A stretch of DNA of 26,780 nt, taken from contig NZ_JBHEEH010000022.1 of assembly GCF_041929845.1 (NCBI RefSeq), forward strand, positions 1-26,780, read 5' to 3'. Positions 15,740 through 23,124 of this stretch are shown piece after piece (position 1 is the first letter of the stretch; the number at the start of each line of letters is the position of its first letter). Made by a program: the position numbers and the translations under genes. The stretch comes from Paenochrobactrum pullorum. GTDB lineage: Bacteria > Pseudomonadota > Alphaproteobacteria > Rhizobiales > Rhizobiaceae. The notes under the pieces were generated by a model, which made no database searches, was not told the DNA's origin, and saw only the letters and a list, made by a program, of their open reading frames with translations.

Positions 15740-16033
15740 GGGCTAACCGACAATGGCTCCTGTTTCATTGCCAAAGACACAAAATCGCTACTTCGAGATA
15801 TCGGTATGGAGGCCAGAACAACACCTGTCAGAAGCCCGGAATCAAATGGTATGGCTGAGGCATTTGTCAAAACCTTCAAGCGCGACTATGTCAGCGTTAA
15901 TCCCACCCCAGACGCAAAAACCGTTATCAAATCATTGCATTTATGGTTCGAGCATTACAATGAGCTTCACCCACATAAAGCTTTAGGATATCGTTCACCC
16001 CGTGAGTTTATCGCGGAGAAAATTAACCAGTAA
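15740..16033 (+). pseudogene. IS3-family transposase OrfB, C-terminal remnant (second element)
   Basis: Reads LTDNGSCFIA, SPESNGMAEAFVKTFKRDYV, and HPHKALGYRSPREFI, the last ~95 residues of an IS3-type OrfB including the second Asp and the Glu of the DDE triad. Its sequence type differs from the remnant at 14914, so it is another element. The right terminal repeat appears as TGTAGTTGCCCCCGAAAG read leftwards from 16062. At 16063 the IS4-type coding sequence resumes, so this element was inserted into an IS4 transposase gene; its left part is lost. Confidence 0.85.
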
Positions 16034-16062
16034 AAATGGCCGATCTTTCGGGGGCAACTACA

Positions 16063-16365
16063 AGCTATGACCCAAGTGGCAAAAGCTAATGTGCCTGGTG
16101 GATGAGGATTTTTCTGGCGTGCTGTTGGCGCTTTGCCTTCATAGTCTTTGCAGATGGCGAGAAGTAAAGGCTTATCGTCGGGATCAAAGGCATCGTCAAG
16201 CGCCTGACCTGAAGGATTATCACGCGCGCGAAGCATCTGGGTGACCGTTATAGCAGCAATGGCTGCAAAAGCCGCAAAATTCATGAAGGCCTTCGGGTCG
16301 CTCATTTTGGCATTTTCAATCTTGAACCCCGCTGATTTCAGCGTACCAATTAAGTCTGCGCTCAC
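16063..16365 (-). pseudogene. IS4-family transposase, C-terminal remnant
   Basis: About 100 residues resemble IS4 transposases near their C-terminus: LIGTLKSAGFKIENAKMSD, DDAFDPDDKPLLLAI, and QKNPHPPGTLAFATWVIA. The remainder (usually RLGGW and onward) is cut off at 16063 by the inserted IS3-type element, and the N-terminal two thirds are missing beyond about 16365, where an in-frame TAA lies just upstream. Confidence 0.83.
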
Positions 16366-16644
16366 TGAATCATGATTTTACAAAAAATGCTAGCACTCAG
16401 AGATGTGCGCATCGGATAGCCGTTTCCAACGAGGCTCTGCAGTAGAATTTACGCAGCCATGAAGTCGCAGAGGTGGGTTCATGACGTGCACCTTTTTTAG
16501 GACCAGGCGGTTAGGGGATTTTCCGGGTTTTGACGTCGGGCACATCAGAACCAGCTGGCCTCAAGATTGAAATTTCGATATGTACACTCGAAGGCCTAAG
16601 GGGTTTCCCGGTTTTTGTAGCTATTGGCTATAAGGCAAAAAGGA
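16366..16644. other. Gene-free spacer between IS remnants and repeat A
   Basis: No convincing gene. Short open frames on both strands lack homologous motifs and good ribosome binding sites. The sequence between the IS4 remnant and repeat A is probably rearranged debris. Confidence 0.5.
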
Positions 16645-17420
16645 AATTCCAATTTTCTGCATTCTTTTGGGTTGTATGGACAGTAAATTATCTTATCAGC
16701 AATCTGCCAAGTGTTGCCCGCACAGCACTTCAAATTGGGGACAATGCATTATCAATTAGAAAAATTTGCAATAATCCGATTCAAACCTCAGGATTACCGT
16801 TGCTGAATTCTAGAATTTTGATTCAAAATCAAACGGCGTTTACGAAATAGAAATAATGATTGCGCCGACAGCTTTTTGAGCTCACGCTATTGGTATCAAT
16901 CCGTGAGACTTGAATTATGCCAGTCCGCAAGCAAGAGGCAGAGCGCCTACGCAAACAACGGGAACGACAGCAAATAGTTCGTGAGCGCAACAAACGAGAC
17001 CGAAAACCATCACGAGATGATATCGCCCGTGTATTGCTCCATATGCTTATCATGAAATCTTATGAGACCAATCAAATGCAAATGCTTGATGGCTACTGAG
17101 ATATGATTGTTAAACGACTTGTTATCCAGGGTTTTGATAAGGCTGCCAGTTATGCTGTTTTGGATGACCTGATAGAAAAATATACGAAATCTGGATGGCA
17201 GTTTTTTTGAAAGCTTCATTTGAAAGACGACGATATCTCGACCAACTGAGTTAGCTATCGTTATGATGCCCATAAATCATATTATGGTTTCACATCTAAT
17301 GATGATGGCGGCCATTCATCACGGAATTAGCAAACATCGTTTGTGCTGGATTTTGTAATCCCCCCGTTACTTCATAGCACGGCGTTTGCAGCTGAATCGC
17401 AATTATAGAGTTTTCTGAAG
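16645..17420 (+). repeat. Repeat A of a ~780-bp inverted pair
   Basis: This segment matches the reverse complement of about 19715-20485 along its length, with indels and roughly 80% identity in the coding part. Shared blocks include TTTGCAATAATCCGATTCAA (16766-16785), AGAAATAATGATTGCGCCGA, the gene at 16917-17249, and CGCAATTATAGAGTTTTC near 17400. Boundaries are approximate, set by eye. The copies enclose two unknown genes (17984-19304). Confidence 0.8.
16917..17249 (+). pseudogene. Broken copy of the 110-aa basic protein gene
   Basis: Codon-for-codon counterpart (111 codons, no indels) of the intact gene at 19883-20215, about 80% identical in translation, but with in-frame TGA codons at 17097-17099 (TGC for Cys in the other copy) and 17208-17210 (AGA for Arg in the other copy). 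The N-terminus is the same Arg/Lys/Glu-rich helix (RKQEAERLRKQRERQQ). Absence of frameshifts suggests recent decay. Function unknown. Confidence 0.8.
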
Positions 17421-17948
17421 CCATATTTGAAAACGCAAATGGTAGATTTTCACTATATACAACTGTGGGATCAGCGCGGATGTGACGCTCTAGTCTCTTA
17501 AGCAATATGGAGCGATAAAATCTATAAAGCCTGCTGGCATAAGCTATTTTCAAATGTGCCCACATCTTTTTTCTAGAAGGGCCTTCCCGGACTTCACCGG
17601 TCCTGCCATATTTCTGGCAGTTCAGCATTTGAACTGATAATCGGCTCCGTTTAGTGCGCGAACACAGATACGGAGCCTGACCAGAAACCTTCATGATCAA
17701 GGAACCGGCTATGACAATGTATAATGTCTCCCAGTATAGAATAAAAGCACCTGTAGTGTGTTGTGAACACTTAGGCGTGCCAAGGCGGAAATCATTTCCC
17801 GTCGAAATGCTTAACTGCGTGTTTAGAAGCACGAAGTATTCATAAAATAGCAAGATTGGTCGCAACAGACGTTCTTTAAACAAAGCCGTCAGGCCATAGC
17901 TTTCATTCAATTTCTCTGTGTGACGACCATCACAGCAGAGCTTGCAAA
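17421..17948. other. Spacer before the unknown gene, no supported gene
   Basis: A leftward open frame of 223 codons covers 17296-17967 but runs into repeat A, has no recognisable domain and has a mixed composition, so I do not call it. The stretch holds an 8-bp inverted repeat GGCTCCGT/ACGGAGCC (17643-17650, 17670-17677) and, near 17545-17560 on the minus strand, a 17-base match (GGCACATTTGAAAATAG) to 19571-19587, another sign of duplicated debris. Confidence 0.4.
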
Positions 17949-17970
17949 CTGGTGCATGGCTATGCACCGG
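17949..17970 (+). promoter_or_regulatory. Hairpin directly upstream of the ribosome binding site of the 17984 gene
   Basis: GGTGCAT (17951-17957) and ATGCACC (17962-17968) pair across a GGCT loop; the stem extends to nine pairs with one wobble. The Shine-Dalgarno AGGAG begins four bases later at 17974. It could be a protein-binding palindrome or a leader hairpin. Confidence 0.4.
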
Positions 17971-17983
17971 AACAGGAGAACTT

Positions 17984-18832
17984 ATGTTTTCTCAAATCCC
18001 AATTGGAACTGTAAATCTATACAATAACCCGTTGCCAAGACGCATTTGGCAGCGCAACGTGAATATATTGTCGCGTCATGCTGACATATGCCTGTCCATC
18101 GAAATGAGCAAAAATCCTTCAAAAGCTAAAGCTATTGCAAGGCGTACATTACTTGAACTTGCTCCTCTCTATCAAGGTGAAGCAATCATCAGTCTGCTTG
18201 TAGAAGCCCTATCTCCCCCACCTTCACCGTCAGATAAGACAAGCCAAGTTACAAACTTCCCGATTATTATGCCAGAGTTTGAAGCACTCGCAGAATACAG
18301 AACAGCGCTAAGAGAATTTGATATTAATAAAGAAATACAGGGGGTAAAAGAACTTCTTGTAAATCAAAAATATACCTTTGACCTGCTTCATTACGACCAT
18401 GATAGTGAAAAAATCCTCTGGCTTCATATGGGATATGGCTTAGCAGAACAAACTGAGGCTTTGAATAAATGGAAAGAGCAATCACGATCTGCTGCACAGC
18501 AATTGGTGTCGCTGATCAAACAATATTATGACAAAGACATCAAATCTATCGATGTTGCCTGTCTTGATCCACTGCTGAAGCATAGCCGGAAAGACATCGC
18601 CGTTTGGGCTTTAAATGATGCAGATCAACTCACCGGTAAAACTGGAACTGCACAAAAAATTGCGGCATGGCGAGAAGCTGCATTAGAAGAACTTAATGTT
18701 ATGCTGAACAATCCGACCGGACTCAATGAGGAAAAGCTTCGCCAGCAACTAACTGCAGAAATCCATAAAATCGTACAGTCGTCCTATCAGAATGATTTCA
18801 GCCCCGAGCTAACGGTATTGATACCCAAATAG
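17984..18832 (+). CDS. Hypothetical protein of 282 aa between inverted repeats
   Basis: A real gene by its ribosome binding site (AGGAG at 17974-17978, five bases before the ATG), length and regular codon usage, but I recognise no family. The product is soluble-looking, with no signal peptide or membrane segment. The first half is helical with basic patches (NPSKAKAIARRTLLELAPLY), then a low-complexity PPPSPSDK hinge near residue 77, then mostly helical sequence rich in Glu, Lys, Gln and Leu (LLVNQKYTFDLLHYDHDSEK, AALEELNVMLNNP). The upstream in-frame TTG at 17942 would pass through the hairpin and is unlikely. It is separated by 148 bases from the next small gene on the same strand. Both genes lie between the inverted repeats, suggesting cargo of a mobile unit. 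Confidence 0.75.
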   Translation: MFSQIPIGTVNLYNNPLPRRIWQRNVNILSRHADICLSIEMSKNPSKAKAIARRTLLELAPLYQGEAIISLLVEALSPPPSPSDKTSQVTNFPIIMPEFEALAEYRTALREFDINKEIQGVKELLVNQKYTFDLLHYDHDSEKILWLHMGYGLAEQTEALNKWKEQSRSAAQQLVSLIKQYYDKDIKSIDVACLDPLLKHSRKDIAVWALNDADQLTGKTGTAQKIAAWREAALEELNVMLNNPTGLNEEKLRQQLTAEIHKIVQSSYQNDFSPELTVLIPK

Positions 18833-18980
18833 CCCACCAACTTTGGCTCCGAAGCTCATAGACAGTTGAGCTGCCTATAGCACACAGGCACCAACTATCC
18901 GTCTCCTAAATTCAAATAACCCAAGCGCTTCTTTTTAACATGAGACGCGAATGACTTTGCTTATTCAAAAAAGGAAAACC

Positions 18981-19304
18981 ATGATTATTCAAAACGGTAA
19001 ATATGATGAGGCATCAATCCGTAACAATATGATGCTCCTCAAGGCACTAGCACAGGACATGGAAGCATTTCTGAATGGGCACGGACCGACAGAAAAAGTC
19101 CTTGCTCAATCTCCTGTTATAGAGAGCTGGCGGCATTCAGAGCGTTACGGCCCATGCCTTGTTGGCACCCTTCACTCTCATCCGCTGCTTGGTGACATTG
19201 TACCAAACGGTATTACATCCCAACTGTGGTTAATGAATAAAGATGAAGGCTGGGCCCGAACTCTGAGCAGATTTTACAGATTGGGGCAGCCACTTTCCCG
19301 CTAG
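18981..19304 (+). CDS. Small conserved protein, DUF6634-like
   Basis: A 107-aa protein. The C-terminal half (PCLVGTLHSHPLLG, ITSQLWLMNKDEGWARTLSRFYRLGQP) has the pattern I associate with DUF6634, a family common on plasmids and islands of Rhizobiales; the family name is from memory and should be confirmed by profile search. No enzyme motif, membrane segment or signal peptide. The ATG at 18981 is preferred because AAGGA sits five bases upstream; an ATG at 18951 would lack a good ribosome binding site. A hairpin 43 bases after the stop may end the transcript. Function unknown. Confidence 0.78.
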   Translation: MIIQNGKYDEASIRNNMMLLKALAQDMEAFLNGHGPTEKVLAQSPVIESWRHSERYGPCLVGTLHSHPLLGDIVPNGITSQLWLMNKDEGWARTLSRFYRLGQPLSR

Positions 19305-19346
19305 TCTATCTGATCAGAACGCATCAACCTCTCGTAACTTACGTGG

Positions 19347-19373
19347 CCAAGGCAGAAACTATCTCTGCCTTGG
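19347..19373 (+). terminator. Terminator-like hairpin after the DUF6634-like gene
   Basis: A perfect 10-bp stem CCAAGGCAGA (19347-19356) with 19364-19373 and a 7-nt loop. The T tract is weak, so termination is likely but not certain. Confidence 0.55.
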
Positions 19374-19714
19374 TTATGTGGGGCAAGTCAGTGATCTTAG
19401 CGCACGCTGTCGGTCGATAACTATCTCGATAACGAGAGCAGTCAGCCCTAAATGCGTAGAAAATCTCGTTTTGGAGCCTCGCCTGCAAACGGCGTTTAGG
19501 CTTGAATCAAAATTATTGAAAACTGCAACATTCTCATAGAGCTCTGCATCAAAAATAAGAATCTGAGACTGGCACATTTGAAAATAGTTTTTGGCTGCAC
19601 GTTTTTATCAAGCTCGGAATCCATAAAAATAAGCGACATTAAACAGCGTGTTTCGTCTTAACCTACAGATAAAAATGGCAAAAATCTGGTATCTGGGTTT
19701 TCAGAAATCACTTC
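19374..19714. other. Spacer with an isolated copy of the repeat core
   Basis: No gene is supported. At 19489-19499 the core ACGGCGTTTAG is followed by CTTGAATCAAAATTATTGA (19501-19519), closely matching 24538-24570. Three GAATC sites lie at 19504, 19559 and 19617. This looks like a decayed partial copy of the dispersed repeat. Confidence 0.5.
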
Positions 19715-20485
19715 TCGAAAACTCTATAATTGCGTTTCATCTGCAAACGCCGTGCTATGAAGTAATGGGGGGAAGACAAAATTGAGCACAAACGATGTTT
19801 GCCAAATCATTTAAGTATGGCTGCCATCATTATCAGATGGGAAACCCTCAATTGATTCATAGATATCGTAACGAAGGCAAGCTCACTTGATTGGGGTGTC
19901 GTCTTCCTTCAAATGAAGCTTTCTAAAAAACTGCCAATCTGATTTCGTGTATTTTTCAATAAGGTCATCTAAAACAGTATAGCTGGCAGCTTTATCGAAA
20001 CCCTGAGACTTCAGCCTGCGAACGATCATATCGCAATAGCCCTCGAGCAAGTGCATTTGATTGGTCTTATAAGCTTTCATGATGAACATATGCAGCAAGA
20101 CGCGGGCTATATCATCGCGCGATGGTTTTCGGTCTCGTTTATGGCGCTCACGCACCCTTTGCTGACGTTCACGTTGTTTGCGTAAGCGCTCCGCCTCTTG
20201 CTTTCTGATTGTCATAATTTAAGTCTCACGGATTTATACTAATAGCGTGAGCTCAAAAAACTGTCGGCGCAATCATTATTTCTATTCCGCAAACGCCGTT
20301 TGTTTTTGAATCAGAATTCAAGAGTTCAGAAACGGTAATCCAGAATTTTGAATCGGATTATTGCAAATTTTTCTGAATTGAAATGTATTGCCGCTAATTT
20401 GAAGAGCTGTGCGGGTAACTCACATCGGATTGCGGGCAAGGCAAATTGCTGTCCCGGCAAACTGACAGAATGCAAAATAAAGGAA
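19715..20485 (-). repeat. Repeat B of the ~780-bp inverted pair
   Basis: Reverse-complement counterpart of 16645-17420. It holds the intact 110-aa gene, cores GCAAACGCCGT at 19743-19753 and 20289-20299, and GAATC sites at 20308 and 20350. Its outer edge is about 50 bases from the IS66 end at 20536. Confidence 0.8.
19883..20215 (-). CDS. Small basic protein of 110 aa (intact repeat copy)
   Basis: Begins with a highly charged helix (RKQEAERLRKQRERQQRVRERHKRDRKPSRDD, about residues 4-35) and continues with a helical region (IARVLLHMFIMKAYKTN, YCDMIVRRLKSQGFDKAAS, LDDLIEKYTKSDWQF). The strong basic N-terminus suggests nucleic-acid binding, possibly a partner of the repeat DNA that surrounds it, but I recognise no family. 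The gene is intact here and broken at 16917. The non-coding flanks are also conserved between the copies, so the mobile or duplicated unit is larger than the gene. Confidence 0.65.
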   Translation of the reverse strand: MTIRKQEAERLRKQRERQQRVRERHKRDRKPSRDDIARVLLHMFIMKAYKTNQMHLLEGYCDMIVRRLKSQGFDKAASYTVLDDLIEKYTKSDWQFFRKLHLKEDDTPIK

Positions 20486-20535
20486 TTTACTTTTACTAAA
20501 CGTGCCTTTTAATACTGCAAAGGCCTTATTTAACG
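20216..20535. other. Non-coding outer part of repeat B up to the IS66 end
   Basis: Contains the conserved block with the AAACGCCGTTT palindrome (20291-20301), two GAATC sites, and GGATTATTGCA (20355-20365) shared with 24622-24631. No gene. The last bases, TTATTTAACG before the IS66 end, resemble CATTTAAAG before the IS66-like end at 24747. Confidence 0.55.
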
Positions 20536-20543
20536 GTAAGCGG

Positions 20544-22084
20544 TCAGCCGATGGCGTTGGACTTGAAGTTCCAAGGCATGAGGTCCTCGATTTCTGTTAC
20601 AGGCCATCCTTGAGCGATGCGGCTTAAGGTTTGGGATAGCCAGTTAAGCGGATCGACGTCGTTCATTTTGCATGTCTGGAGAAGCGTTGCCAGTGTGGCC
20701 CAAGTCCGACCGCCGCCCTCACTTCCGGCAAACAGGCTGTTTTTCCTTGTAATTGTCTGTGGTCTGATGGCACGCTCGACAATGTTGCTATCGATTTCGA
20801 TCCGGCCATCCGTAAGGAACCGCTGCAGCGCTTCGCGCCGGGTGAGCGCGTAGCGGATTGCTTCGGCAGTTTTGGACTTACCGGAGACCTTACTCAGCTC
20901 CTTTTCCCACATATCAAAAAGACGCGTGACAATGGCTGCGGACTGTTCTTGACGCAAAGCACTGCGGATGTCGGCACTTTTGCCGCGTACTTCATCCTCG
21001 ATCCTCCACAATTCAGCCATAGCGACAACAGTATTTGTTGCGGTCTGCGAGATACCGTTCATGTGCAGATCGTAAAATTTACGGCGTAAATGCGCCCAGC
21101 AACCTGCAGGATGCCGTTAAAGCCGGCAAGATGCCGCGCCACGCACTCTGCGCCCCTGCTGTCTTCGAAGCGGTAAGCCACCATTGGCGGACTGCTCCCA
21201 CCATAAGGGCGATCATCGCGCGCATAAGCCCAAAGCCATGCCTTGGTGGCCTTTCCCGCTCCTGGAGCCAGAGTGGGCAAACTCGTTTCGTCAGCGAAGA
21301 TCCTTTCACCTTCTTTGATCCGCTCAAGGATAAAATCAGCGCATATCTGAAGCTCGAAGCCCAGATGCCCCATCCATTGCGCCATCAAACTCCGGCTGAT
21401 CGTAACACCATCGCGCAAATAAATTGCTTCCTGACGATAAAGCGGAAGGCCATCGGCATATTTGGAAACGGCGATATAGGCGAGTAAACGCTCCGTCGGC
21501 AGACCACTTTCGATGATGTGTGCAGGTGCAAGCGCCTGAACCACACCATCATGGTTGCGGAATGCATATTTGGGCCGGCGCGTCACGATAACCTGGAACT
21601 TCGGCGGCACAACGTCCAGTCGCTCCGAGCGATCCTCGCCGATCAGGACCTTTTCCAACCCTTCGTAACCAGCAGGGATTTCCGGTTCGATAATTTCCTC
21701 AATACGTTCGAGATGAGCGGCAAAAACTTTGCGCGGACGTGATGCTCGTTTCGGCTTATCCCGGGCTACATCTTTAAGCTCGCTCCGGATCGCCGAAAGA
21801 CCTGTTTCCACCTCTTCGAAAGCAAATGAGACCTGTTCATCGTTAATACCAAGGCGCAGTTGTTCGGAGCGCCGACCATATTGGCTGCGCTGCAAAACCT
21901 TCATGATGGATGTCAGGTTCGCAATCCGCTCATTGGCGCTCTTTTCTACGGCCTCCAACCGGACAATCTCTGCTTCAGCAGCCTTCAGCTGAGCTTCTTT
22001 CGCGGCCTGCTCACAAGCCATTGCCCGCACCATTGCTTTCAGTGCGTCAACGTCATCCGGCAAATCGTGAAGAGGTAAATTCAT
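20544..22084 (-). pseudogene. tnpC: IS66 transposase TnpC, internal deletion and frameshift
   Basis: The DDE transposase of IS66. The 5' frame (22084-21059) has the N-terminal coiled coil, the zinc-finger-like and central domains (FADETSLPTLAPG, YARDDRPYGG) and ends after GFNGILQV. The 3' frame encodes WAHLRRKFYDLHMNG (21099 to about 21055) and continues to IEIDSNIVERAIRPQTITRKN. The family's QVDGYxxY and following ~25 residues are missing between them, and the join shifts the frame. The lost segment normally carries the middle catalytic Asp, so the element cannot make active transposase. A short GCAGGT repeat at the join suggests slippage-type deletion. Confidence 0.9.
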
Positions 22085-22159
22085 GAGACTGAGTAGAGCA
22101 CAAAAACAGCCGGTTTCCCAACCAATTTCACCTTATGAATCATCTTGCCGCAGGTGTTA

Positions 22160-22504
22160 TCACCCCGTTAGCGTGGGGCGTTTTATCTTGTTGGGGCGGA
22201 TCTTCTTCCAGTCCATTCCGGCCAATAAAGCCATGAGTTGGGAATGGTCCAGACGTATCCTCGCTGCCGATAAGCCCGGCCAGCAAAAGCCACAATTTTC
22301 GAGAGTTTTCGAATAAAGGCAAACACCACTGCCATCCCACCATACAATCTTGATCCGGTCAGCACGCTTTGACCGGAAGACGTAAAGCGCGCCATTAAAC
22401 GGGTCAAGGCCGCCATCACGTACAAATGCCATCAGGGAGGCTGCTCCTTTACGGAAATCAACGGGCTCGCAGGACATATAAACGACGACACTGCTGGAAA
22501 TCAT
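22160..22504 (-). CDS. tnpB: IS66 accessory protein TnpB
   Basis: A 114-aa IS66 Orf2-family protein: VYMSCEPVDFRKGAASLMAFV, GALYVFRSKRADRIKIVWWDG, FCWPGL and a LMALLAGMDWKKIR ending. Required with TnpA and TnpC for transposition in characterised IS66 elements; biochemical role unknown. Its start overlaps the tnpA stop by ATGA (22501-22504). Confidence 0.93.
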   Translation of the reverse strand: MISSSVVVYMSCEPVDFRKGAASLMAFVRDGGLDPFNGALYVFRSKRADRIKIVWWDGSGVCLYSKTLENCGFCWPGLSAARIRLDHSQLMALLAGMDWKKIRPNKIKRPTLTG

Positions 22505-22887
22505 GCCTTGCGAACCGCCTTTAATATCTGCACCAGATGATCCGGATCGAAGGTTGAACCAACGCGAACCACCATATCGGCAACAACAATATCAATTTTA
22601 TCACTGTGAACGGTTTCAACGCGCGCAAATCCGGCTGAACTTTCCATCTCTGCGGATAATGGTGCGATAACGCCAGATGCAAGTGCCTTACGCCGCCATC
22701 CATAAAGCTGAGAGGGATCCAAACCTTCGGACCGCGCTATAGCAGAAACATTAGCGCCGGGCTGCAATGTCGCAGACACAATCCTGCTCTTCTCGTCATC
22801 CGGCCAGTCACGTGGTTTGCGACGGCTTCGTACCGGTTCCGCCGTTAATATCTCAAATGTTCGGGTCTGATTCACACTGTCGCTCAT
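22501..22887 (-). CDS. tnpA: IS66 accessory protein TnpA
   Basis: A 128-aa IS66 Orf1-family protein with an N-terminal helix-turn-helix (WPDDEKSRIVSATLQPG, NVSAIARSEGLDPSQLYGW) that likely binds DNA. I chose the ATG at 22887 (MSDSVNQTRTFEIL) because GGGGAA lies just upstream; an in-frame ATG at 22908 lacks a ribosome binding site. Coupled to tnpB by overlap. Confidence 0.9.
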   Translation of the reverse strand: MSDSVNQTRTFEILTAEPVRSRRKPRDWPDDEKSRIVSATLQPGANVSAIARSEGLDPSQLYGWRRKALASGVIAPLSAEMESSAGFARVETVHSDKIDIVVADMVVRVGSTFDPDHLVQILKAVRKA

Positions 22888-22967
22888 AGGATTCCCCACA
22901 TGATTCATGTAGAAAAACGCGTATCAGGCCGACAAAAGATATGTGGGGTCGCCTAATCGCTTACTCT

Positions 22968-23014
22968 GAATCTGGTTCTCATAGATTTGAATCAAACTTA
23001 TAGAACTCTGAATC
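22968..23014. repeat. Cluster of three GAATC sites next to the IS66 left end
   Basis: GAATC occurs at 22968, 22989 and 23010, at exact 21-base intervals, roughly two helical turns. GANTC is the CcrM methylation target in Alphaproteobacteria. Comparable clusters lie at 24553-24620 and within repeats A and B. Confidence 0.6.
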
Positions 23015-23124
23015 GGCTTATCAGAGTTTAGCATGGCTAATACGCATACCCCCTTGCCCGTATGACGGAGTTGATCCAGTTTATGACCCGTTTGAGCGCA
23101 AATGAACCGTTCCAGAGTGTTTAA

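Larger units (their letters stand above)
20536..22964 (-). mobile_element. IS66-family insertion sequence with both ends, transposase broken
   Basis: Inverted ends: GTAAGCGGTCAGCCGATG reading right from 20536 and GTAAGCGATTAGGCGACC reading left from 22964, sharing the IS66 start GTAAGCG and about 13 of the first 17 bases. Gene order tnpA-tnpB-tnpC is standard. The 8-base flanks (20528-20535 and 22965-22972) do not match, so no target duplication remains and flanking DNA has been rearranged or inherited from recombination. Confidence 0.9.

Noticed and set aside
16530..16850. A 106-codon rightward open frame
   Set aside because: No homology pattern, runs through the non-coding part of repeat A, and the corresponding stretch of repeat B is not open in the same frame.
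17097..17210. Two in-frame TGA codons as possible recoding, one replacing a Cys codon as in selenoproteins
   Set aside because: The second TGA replaces Arg, no SECIS-like hairpin is evident, and an intact second copy exists, so simple decay is the better explanation.
17296..17967. A 223-codon leftward open frame
   Set aside because: It overlaps repeat A, starts inside the hairpin before the 17984 gene, lacks a recognisable domain or ribosome binding site, and its C-terminal part is repeat sequence.
23034..23122. Short rightward frames (MANTHTPLPV; MTELIQFMTRLSANEPFQSV)
   Set aside because: Only 10 and 20 codons, no clear ribosome binding site, and no recognised family; possibly a decayed gene end but not supportable.
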